Origin: Flavobacteriaceae bacterium
GTDB lineage: Bacteria; Bacteroidota; Bacteroidia; Flavobacteriales; Flavobacteriaceae
Reading direction: 5' to 3'
DNA length: 32,844 nt
Assembly: GCA_029942185.1 (NCBI GenBank)
Contig: JAOZTK010000008.1
Span: 1 to 32,844 of the forward strand
The position numbers and the translations under genes were made by a program. Below, one piece after another: positions 17,270-22,682 of the stretch (the first letter of the stretch is position 1; every line of letters starts with the position of its first letter). The notes under the pieces are model-generated. The model made no database searches and was not told the origin of the DNA. It was given only the letters and a program-made list of their open reading frames with translations.

Positions 17270-17339
17270 AAACTTGTTTAAAAAACAATATAAACTTTCA
17301 TTATACGTGAGTGGATGGGGCTTATACTCATTAATATAT
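17270..17339 (+). repeat. 70-bp direct repeat, copy 2 (vestigial comEC end)
   Basis: This is the second copy of the comEC 3' end, 68/70 identical to 15730-15799. The G-to-T difference at 17308 turns the glycine codon GGA into TGA, so this copy is a dead remnant. It lies 155 nt upstream of the intact kinase gene, whereas copy 1 is followed by a kinase fragment. Confidence 0.95.
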
Positions 17340-17444
17340 AAACACTCCTAAAAGTTGCATTTACTAATTGAACTTAAGTCGTCGTATTTTTATAAAGATA
17401 CAGATGGACACTTAAAAAAAATTAATTCTTAAAATTGATATCGT

Positions 17445-17471
17445 ATTTAGTAAAATATTACTAAATTTAGT
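17445..17471. promoter_or_regulatory. Operator-like palindromes upstream of the kinase gene
   Basis: ATTTAGTAA (17445-17453) and TTACTAAAT (17458-17466) are perfect 9-bp arms around a 4-nt loop, and ACTAAATTTAGT (17460-17471) is an overlapping 12-bp palindrome. TTTAGT is thus present three times in alternating orientation, 24 nt before the kinase ATG. That is a plausible site for autoregulation of the two-component operon. Confidence 0.45.
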
Positions 17472-17494
17472 GAATCTTTTTAACAACAGAACCT

Positions 17495-18595
17495 ATGGCA
17501 AAAACATCTACAACTAAAGAACAGTTAAAGGAGCGGATAAAGGAGCTTACTTGTTTATATGAAGTTACTTCAATTATTGTAAATTGTGATTATAATAATT
17601 TACAAAAATGTTTGCAAGAAATTTCATTTCGCTTAAAAGAAGCTTTACTTTATAATAACGATGCTTATGTTGAAATTAAAACAAAAGATTATTTTATTTC
17701 CTCGGAAGTTTTGTCAAAAAACATGGTTAGTATTAGCTCTGATCTGTATGTTTCAAACCAAAAAGAAGGTGTATTAAAGGTAGGATATCCCGATGATAAA
17801 TTTACAGAAAGTGATTTTTTATATGAAGAAAAACAATTAATAACAAAGATTGGACTAGAAATTGGTAATTTACTAGAACGTAAAAATGATCTAGATTATG
17901 AGGAACTATTAGAAAGAAAGGTGCAGCGAGCAGATAGAGTTAATATTTTAGGCGAAATTACAGCTGGTATTGCCCATGAATTAAACACTCCATTAACAAA
18001 TATTTTAGGCTTCGCAGAGTTACTAAAGAGTAAATTTAAAATAGAAACACAAGAAGCTAATGATATTGATAAAATTATAAACAATGCCATATTCACAAGG
18101 GAAGTAGTGAAAAAACTGATGTTTTTTGCTTGTGAAATGCCACAACAAAAGGTTTTTGTTAACATAAACGAAGTAATAACAGATGCAATTGCGTTGTTAG
18201 ATCCTACATTTAAAAAACACAAGATATCTTATAAGCTAAATTTTAGCAATCCAACAATTTATCTAAGAATAGATACTATTCAACTGACCCAAGTTATGTT
18301 TAACTTAGTTTTAAATGCTATTTATTTTTCACCACCTGAAAGTATTATAACCGTTGATGTGACAAACAATGTAAACGGAGTAAAACTTAGTATTTCTGAT
18401 GAGGGGGATGGGATAAAACATAATATTTCTGATAAAATTTTTAATCCTTTTTTCACAACAAAACCTGTTGGTGATGGAGCAGGATTAGGATTGAGTGTGG
18501 TACACGGTATTATTAAAAGTCATAATGGAACTATTAAACATATGCCTAACAAACCAAAAGGAACTATTTTTATTATTAATTTTCCAAATTTATAA
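17495..18595 (+). CDS. Cytosolic sensor histidine kinase
   Basis: This 366-residue kinase has no membrane segment or signal peptide. An N-terminal coiled-coil-like stretch (LKERIKELTCLYEVTSII, about 11-28) leads into a GAF-like sensor region (about 30-130). The HisKA H-box is AGIAHELNTP with phospho-acceptor His161. The HATPase domain shows the N-box NLVLNAI (Asn270/Asn274), G1 DEGDGI (302-307), F-box FNPFFTTK and G2 GAGLGLS (328-334). It should phosphorylate the response regulator starting 4 nt downstream. The cytosolic sensor suggests an internal signal, perhaps nitrogen or redox state; this is inference. A fragment of the same gene lies at 15813-15931. Confidence 0.95.
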   Translation: MAKTSTTKEQLKERIKELTCLYEVTSIIVNCDYNNLQKCLQEISFRLKEALLYNNDAYVEIKTKDYFISSEVLSKNMVSISSDLYVSNQKEGVLKVGYPDDKFTESDFLYEEKQLITKIGLEIGNLLERKNDLDYEELLERKVQRADRVNILGEITAGIAHELNTPLTNILGFAELLKSKFKIETQEANDIDKIINNAIFTREVVKKLMFFACEMPQQKVFVNINEVITDAIALLDPTFKKHKISYKLNFSNPTIYLRIDTIQLTQVMFNLVLNAIYFSPPESIITVDVTNNVNGVKLSISDEGDGIKHNISDKIFNPFFTTKPVGDGAGLGLSVVHGIIKSHNGTIKHMPNKPKGTIFIINFPNL

Positions 18596-18599
18596 GGAA

Positions 18600-19928
18600 A
18601 TGAGATTACACCAAGAAAATATATTAATTGTCGATGATGACATCAACATATTAGAACTTATTCAAAGGCATTTACAATCGTTAAATTACCATAGTTATAA
18701 AGCAATTTCAGTAAAAGAGGCAATTCAAATTTTAAAAGACACTCAAATAGATTTATTAATTACCGACATTAAAATGCCAAAAGTAGATGGTTTTCAGTTA
18801 ATTAAATATGTTTCAGAGCATTACCCTGAACTGCCAAAATTAGTAATTACAGGACATCCTTCTTTAAACGATGCTGTAGATGTAATGAAATCCGGTGCTA
18901 TTGATTATTTGGTAAAACCTTTTACAAAAGAAGAATTAAAAGAATCCGTCATCAAATCTTTTGTCAGTAAACAAAATTCAAATTCTACTCGCAATCTGTC
19001 ACAAAATAATGACATTGCATATACCTATGGTGAACTTATTTGGCATTCCTCACAGTTTAAAAAAGTAACTGAAATTATTGATAGGGTAAAAAACAATAAA
19101 GCAACGGTTTTTATACAAGGAGAGAGTGGTACCGGTAAGGAGTTAGTGGCTCGTTCTATTCACTATATGGGTAAATTTGCAAGAGCACCTTTTATTACGG
19201 TAAACTGTGCTGCCATCCCTGAAAGTTTGTTGGAATCTGAGCTTTTCGGTTATGTAAAAGGTGCTTTTACAGGTGCTGACAGCAATCGAAATGGGTTTTT
19301 TCAAGCAGCAAATAAAGGCACTATTTTTTTAGATGAAATTGGAAGTGCTTCTTTGGCGGTACAAGCAGGTTTATTGCGTGTATTACAAGAAAAAGAAATC
19401 ACGAGAATAGGGTCTCAAAAAACAGAAAAAATAGATGTAAGAATAGTTACGGCCACCAATGCTAATTTAGAAGAACTTATTCATAAAAAATTGTTTAGAG
19501 AAGATTTGTTTTATCGACTTACAGTTGTGCAAATAAATGTACCTCCTCTTAGAGAAAGAAAATCGGATATTCCTGTTTTAGTTGATAAATTTTTATTTAA
19601 ATACGGAATTGAGTATAAAGATAAATTCGTGAAAATATCTTCAGAAGCAATGGAGATTTTAAAACGGTATCACTGGCCGGGTAATATTCGCGAGCTTGAA
19701 AATGTAATGCAAAGGGCAATAATAATGTGTGATAAAAATATAGAAGTAAAAGATTTACCTGAGCAATTGAAATTTAAAATTAATTTTCCTGAAGCATCAC
19801 TATTACCACTTAAAGAAATTGAGAAGAATCATATTCTTAAAGTTTTGGCATCTACTGGCAATAATAAAACAAAAGCTGCAAAAATACTTCAAATTGACCG
19901 TAAAACACTGAGTCAAAAAATACAATAA
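18600..19928 (+). CDS. Sigma-54-dependent response regulator (NtrC/AtoC family)
   Basis: This 442-residue activator has a receiver domain (about 7-118; acidic pair Asp12-Asp13, phospho-acceptor Asp56, Lys106), a sigma-54 AAA+ domain (about 145-380), and a C-terminal Fis-type HTH (about 405-442). In the AAA+ domain are Walker A GESGTGKE (174-181), GAFTGA (221-226), Walker B FLDEIG (243-248) and FREDLFYRL. GAFTGA is the loop that contacts sigma-54. The start is ATG 18600, 4 nt after the kinase stop and preceded by TAAGGAA; earlier in-frame codons lie inside the kinase gene. The HTH ends abruptly at LSQKIQ. Likely targets are the inverted repeat and promoter before the four-cysteine gene. Confidence 0.96.
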   Translation: MRLHQENILIVDDDINILELIQRHLQSLNYHSYKAISVKEAIQILKDTQIDLLITDIKMPKVDGFQLIKYVSEHYPELPKLVITGHPSLNDAVDVMKSGAIDYLVKPFTKEELKESVIKSFVSKQNSNSTRNLSQNNDIAYTYGELIWHSSQFKKVTEIIDRVKNNKATVFIQGESGTGKELVARSIHYMGKFARAPFITVNCAAIPESLLESELFGYVKGAFTGADSNRNGFFQAANKGTIFLDEIGSASLAVQAGLLRVLQEKEITRIGSQKTEKIDVRIVTATNANLEELIHKKLFREDLFYRLTVVQINVPPLRERKSDIPVLVDKFLFKYGIEYKDKFVKISSEAMEILKRYHWPGNIRELENVMQRAIIMCDKNIEVKDLPEQLKFKINFPEASLLPLKEIEKNHILKVLASTGNNKTKAAKILQIDRKTLSQKIQ

Positions 19929-19942
19929 CACTTACTTTAATT

Positions 19943-19982
19943 ATTGGGTAATTTTTATCCAATAGCGTATTTATTACCCAAT
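19943..19982. promoter_or_regulatory. Candidate upstream activating site: inverted repeat
   Basis: ATTGGGTAAT (19943-19952) and ATTACCCAAT (19973-19982) are perfect 10-bp arms separated by 20 nt. A third half-site, TCCAATA (19958-19964), lies between them and pairs with TATTGG at 19942-19947. The centre is about 105 bp upstream of the sigma-54-like promoter, the usual distance for an NtrC-type enhancer. It could instead be a terminator hairpin for the regulator gene, but no U-run follows. Confidence 0.5.
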
Positions 19983-20067
19983 ATGTCTTTTATTGATAAA
20001 AAAATAACAAGCTATAATGGCCTGTGTTTTAGAATCTTAACCAGCTACTAGCAAATATTAAGGTTTT

Positions 20068-20083
20068 TTGGTACAACACTTGT
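20068..20083 (+). promoter_or_regulatory. Sigma-54-like (-24/-12) promoter
   Basis: TTGGTACAACACTTGT has the GG (20070-20071), then 10 nt, then GT (20082-20083), against the consensus TGGCACG-N4-TTGC. The -12 dinucleotide is GT rather than GC and the -24 block is TGGTAC rather than TGGCAC. Transcription would start near 20094, about 20 nt before the four-cysteine ORF. It sits between a sigma-54 activator gene and its presumed targets. Confidence 0.5.
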
Positions 20084-20113
20084 CTTAAGTTAAGAAATTT
20101 AAACAATTATATA

Positions 20114-20365
20114 ATGAAAAATCCAAACAATAGTACTATGAGTAAAATAGATAGCAGTTTATGTTCCAATTGTATTCATGCAAAATCGTGTACACTAACT
20201 GAAAGCAAACGATTTATATGGTCGTGTAGTGAATTTGAATCTGAAGATTTACACAAAAAACATATTGCAGAAAAAAAACATGTTACAGAAAAATTAAAAC
20301 CTCAATCTGAAAATTTATACAGAAAACATGTTACAGAAAAATTAAAACCTCAATTCGAATTTTAA
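20114..20365 (+). CDS. Small four-cysteine protein, possible metal-binding partner of glutamate dehydrogenase
   Basis: I do not recognise a named family. The 83 residues have cysteines at 17, 20, 26 and 38 (CxxC-x5-C-x11-C) around IWSCSEFE, a spacing compatible with binding zinc or an iron-sulfur cluster. The rest (about 42-83) is a charged, probably helical tail with a duplicated 16-residue unit, HVTEKLKPQSENLYRK then HVTEKLKPQFEF. There is no signal peptide. It lies 10 nt upstream of glutamate dehydrogenase, so the two are almost certainly co-transcribed, and it follows a sigma-54-like promoter. It could regulate the dehydrogenase or act as a small sensor; neither is shown. The first ATG fits the inferred transcript start; Met9 is an alternative. 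Confidence 0.75.
   Translation: MKNPNNSTMSKIDSSLCSNCIHAKSCTLTESKRFIWSCSEFESEDLHKKHIAEKKHVTEKLKPQSENLYRKHVTEKLKPQFEF
20275..20354 (+). repeat. Tandem 48-bp repeat inside the four-cysteine gene
   Basis: A 32-bp sequence at 20275-20306 recurs exactly at 20323-20354, a 48-bp (16-codon) period, encoding two KHVTEKLKPQ units. A weaker third unit, KHIAEK, precedes them. In-frame duplication of the tail appears recent because the DNA copies are identical. Confidence 0.9.
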
Positions 20366-20375
20366 ACTAAATCTT

Positions 20376-21668
20376 ATGCTGACAAAAGAACTAAAACAAC
20401 AAAAATTACGAAAACGAGGAATGTATGAAAATGTAATGAAACAATTCAATACAGTTGCAGACCTTATCAATTTGAATCCAAATATTAGAAAAATATTGGG
20501 GATTACAAATAATGAGTTAGTCATTCACTTTCCTGTTAAAATGGATAATGGTGAAGTTGAAATATTAACCGGTTATAGAGTACAACATAATAATGCTCTA
20601 GGGCCATACAAAGGAGGTCTTCGTTATCATGCAACAACTAATACTGACTCTGTAAAAGCTTTAGCCATGTGGATGACATGGAAAACCTCTCTTACGGGAT
20701 TACCATTCGGAGGTGCAAAAGGTGGTATTCAAATAGATCCATCAAATTATTCTAATTCTGAATTAGAACGTATTACAAGACGATTTACATATGCCTTAGG
20801 AGATAATATCGGGCCTGATATTGATATACCAGCTCCTGATGTAAATACAAATTCCCAGACAATGGCCTGGATTGCAGATACCTATATGTCAACAAGATCA
20901 CCATCTGATCGTTCTAATAATCAACATGTTGTTACTGGAAAACCTGTAGGTTCCGGAGGCTTGGAGGGTAGAGATAGAGCAACTGGATATGGGGTATATT
21001 TAAACATTAAATTTTGGACTAAAGAGAATAATATTAGTTTAAAAAATAAAAGATATATTGTACAGGGTTTTGGAAATGTAGGATATTGGACAGCCCACTT
21101 TTTAGAAAAAGACGGTGCTATTTTAGTAGGTGTACAAGATGCCTATGGAAGTATTGCTAATGTAAATGGTATTCAGGTTGAAGATCTTCAACAATATGTA
21201 TTACAAAATAAAGGAAGCATTGCAAATTATCCTAAATCACAACCTATTGAGAAAGACGACTTTTACGCATTGAGTTGTGATATTTGTATTCCTGCAGCAT
21301 TAGGAAATCAAATTACTGAGGAAAACGCCTCTAAAATTAAAGCTTTTTTAGTTGCTGAAGGAGCCAATGGACCTACTTCTGTTGAAGGGGAAAAGATTTT
21401 ATTAAAAAACGGAATTATGGTAATTCCAGATATTTTGTGTAATTCCGGTGGTGTAATCGCAAGTTATTTTGAATGGCTTCAAAATAGAAGTGGTGAATTT
21501 TGGGAATTGGAGGAAGTTTTAATAAAATTAGAGAAAAAATTAAAAAAGGTATTTAAAAAAGTTTTGAAGATGTCTCGAAAAAGAAATGTCGATATGCGAA
21601 CAGCTGCTTATATTATAGCTATTGAACGTATAGAAAAGTCCTATTTGCAAAGAGGAATCTTCCCCTAA
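20376..21668 (+). CDS. gdhA: Glutamate dehydrogenase (Glu/Leu/Phe/Val dehydrogenase family)
   Basis: The enzyme interconverts glutamate and 2-oxoglutarate plus ammonium in the cytosol. The 430 residues carry the substrate-site lysines in GPYKGGLRYH (Lys79) and MTWKTSL (Lys103), the catalytic lysine in GGAKGGI (Lys115), the catalytic aspartate in PAPDVNT (Asp155), and the Rossmann motif GFGNVG (231-236). The acidic Asp255 after the second strand suggests NAD+ rather than NADP+, pointing to catabolic use; this is inference. It follows the four-cysteine ORF by 10 nt and ends before a strong palindromic terminator. An alternative start is Met16 (MYENVMKQF), but the closer ATG at 20376 fits the operon spacing. 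Confidence 0.93.
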   Translation: MLTKELKQQKLRKRGMYENVMKQFNTVADLINLNPNIRKILGITNNELVIHFPVKMDNGEVEILTGYRVQHNNALGPYKGGLRYHATTNTDSVKALAMWMTWKTSLTGLPFGGAKGGIQIDPSNYSNSELERITRRFTYALGDNIGPDIDIPAPDVNTNSQTMAWIADTYMSTRSPSDRSNNQHVVTGKPVGSGGLEGRDRATGYGVYLNIKFWTKENNISLKNKRYIVQGFGNVGYWTAHFLEKDGAILVGVQDAYGSIANVNGIQVEDLQQYVLQNKGSIANYPKSQPIEKDDFYALSCDICIPAALGNQITEENASKIKAFLVAEGANGPTSVEGEKILLKNGIMVIPDILCNSGGVIASYFEWLQNRSGEFWELEEVLIKLEKKLKKVFKKVLKMSRKRNVDMRTAAYIIAIERIEKSYLQRGIFP

Positions 21669-21754
21669 TTTGCAAAATACAATAATAAAAACTATGAAAA
21701 AGTTTCGATTCGCTTTAATTATGAGTTAATTGATTTAATTTTTGAAAAGCAAAC

Positions 21755-21789
21755 AGCGTGTATAAATTATAATTTATACACGCTTTTGT
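21755..21789 (+). terminator. Strong intrinsic terminator after glutamate dehydrogenase
   Basis: Positions 21755-21784 are a perfect 30-bp palindrome whose left half is AGCGTGTATAAATTA, immediately followed by TTTTGT. The stem has a GC-rich base and AT-rich apex. It lies about 87 nt after the dehydrogenase stop and closes the operon. Confidence 0.85.
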
Positions 21790-21882
21790 ACAAAATAGAC
21801 TATATCAAAACAATGAAAAGTACGCTTGTCTATCCGAAAATAGGTGTAACGGTTATAATTTTAAAATAAATGTAATGTTTAT

Positions 21883-21913
21883 TTGTCATTATGTAAAGTT
21901 TTCTTTACTTTTA
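21883..21913 (+). promoter_or_regulatory. Promoter of the membrane protein-HTH pair
   Basis: TTG (21883-21885), a 20-nt spacer and TACTTTTA (21906-21913, one mismatch to TAnnTTTG) lie 23 nt before the ATG at 21937. The transcript start near 21918 excludes longer in-frame starts. Confidence 0.55.
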
Positions 21914-21936
21914 CACTATATTTAGAAACATTTTTT

Positions 21937-22398
21937 ATGGAAACAGGCTATTTATTTCAACACAAATACAAAAAAGTAGGATGGTTTTTATTTTTCATTG
22001 GAGTTTTAGCCGGACTAAGTTATTATATTTTTGAACTTCAAGAACTAGAATTCTTTGAGGTAAATATTTTTACCCTATTCAACGATTCTTTTTTAAATAA
22101 AACTAACAGCTTTTCCATTAGTAAAGATAATATTCTAAATGAAATCATCGCAATATTTCTTATACTTGGAGCACTACTAGTGGCATTTTCTAAAACTAAA
22201 TCTGAAGATGAATTAGTTATTAAATTACGCATGGAATCATTGGTATTAGCTACCTACCTTAATTATGTAATATTAGTTTTAGCCATCCTATTTACGTATG
22301 GTTTTGTTTTTTTTGAAGTAATGGTATTTAATCTATTTACAATTCTTATCTTTTTTGTAATTATTTTTCATTACAAACTGTACAAATTAAACAAATAG
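21937..22398 (+). CDS. Four-helix membrane protein paired with an HTH regulator
   Basis: I recognise no named family. The 153 residues begin with a short amphipathic METGYLFQHKYKK and contain four hydrophobic segments: about 15-32 (VGWFLFFIGVLAGLSYYI), 70-85, 104-122 and 127-145. I chose the ATG at 21937 because the promoter's predicted transcript start is just upstream. A Cro/CI-like HTH gene starts one nt after its stop. Such membrane protein plus small HTH pairs are common in Bacteroidetes and Firmicutes, where the HTH is usually thought to control its partner. The role here is unknown. Confidence 0.8.
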   Translation: METGYLFQHKYKKVGWFLFFIGVLAGLSYYIFELQELEFFEVNIFTLFNDSFLNKTNSFSISKDNILNEIIAIFLILGALLVAFSKTKSEDELVIKLRMESLVLATYLNYVILVLAILFTYGFVFFEVMVFNLFTILIFFVIIFHYKLYKLNK

Positions 22399-22399
22399 T

Positions 22400-22600
22400 A
22401 TGAAAAATAGTTTAAAAATTGAACGTGCAATTTTGAATATAACACAAGCAAAATTAGCAGAATTAACTCAAGTAAGTAGACAAACAATTAATGCTATAGA
22501 ACTTAATAAATACATTCCTTCTACCGTTCTATCCTTAAAAATCTCTAAAGTTTTCCATAAATCTGTAAATAAAATATTCTTTTTAAGTAAAAAAGATTAG
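22400..22600 (+). CDS. Small Xre/Cro-CI family HTH regulator
   Basis: The 66-residue protein is essentially one Cro/CI-type helix-turn-helix. It has NITQAKLAELTQVSRQTINAIE (about 13-34), with recognition helix SRQTINAIE, then LNKYIPSTVLSLKISKVF and a short KIFFL tail. It resembles the YozG-type regulators that accompany small membrane proteins. It starts one nt after the stop of the membrane protein gene, so the two are translationally coupled or nearly so. It probably binds its own promoter; no clear operator was identified. Confidence 0.88.
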   Translation: MKNSLKIERAILNITQAKLAELTQVSRQTINAIELNKYIPSTVLSLKISKVFHKSVNKIFFLSKKD

Positions 22601-22627
22601 AATATTTTTTGGTCATAGATGATTTTA

Positions 22628-22635
22628 TATCTTTG
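22628..22635 (+). promoter_or_regulatory. -7 promoter-like element before the helicase gene
   Basis: TATCTTTG matches TAnnTTTG and ends 47 nt before the helicase ATG. A TTG at 22609-22611 is 16 nt upstream, shorter than ideal, so confidence is moderate. Confidence 0.4.
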
Positions 22636-22682
22636 TAATCCATCTTCCTATAAACTACATTTTTTTTAAATGATTTATTGCT

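Larger units (their letters stand above)
16883..17494. other. 612-nt gene-free region with repeats
   Basis: No credible ORF is present. The region contains nested inverted repeats (17150-17210), copy 2 of the comEC 3'-end repeat (17270-17339) and a palindromic cluster just before the kinase gene (17445-17471). The 14-mer AACTTGTTTAAAAA, which begins both 70-bp repeats, also occurs alone at 17022-17035. The stretch reads as a rearrangement scar plus the kinase control region. Confidence 0.7.

Noticed and set aside
17340-17494. Sigma-54 promoter for the kinase gene
   Set aside because: The only TGG block (near 17404) lacks a G-C pair at the -12 spacing, so the kinase operon probably uses another promoter.
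18495-18599. In-frame extension of the response regulator upstream of 18600
   Set aside because: It lies inside the kinase coding sequence in another frame; the ATG at 18600 has good spacing and gives a normal receiver-domain start.
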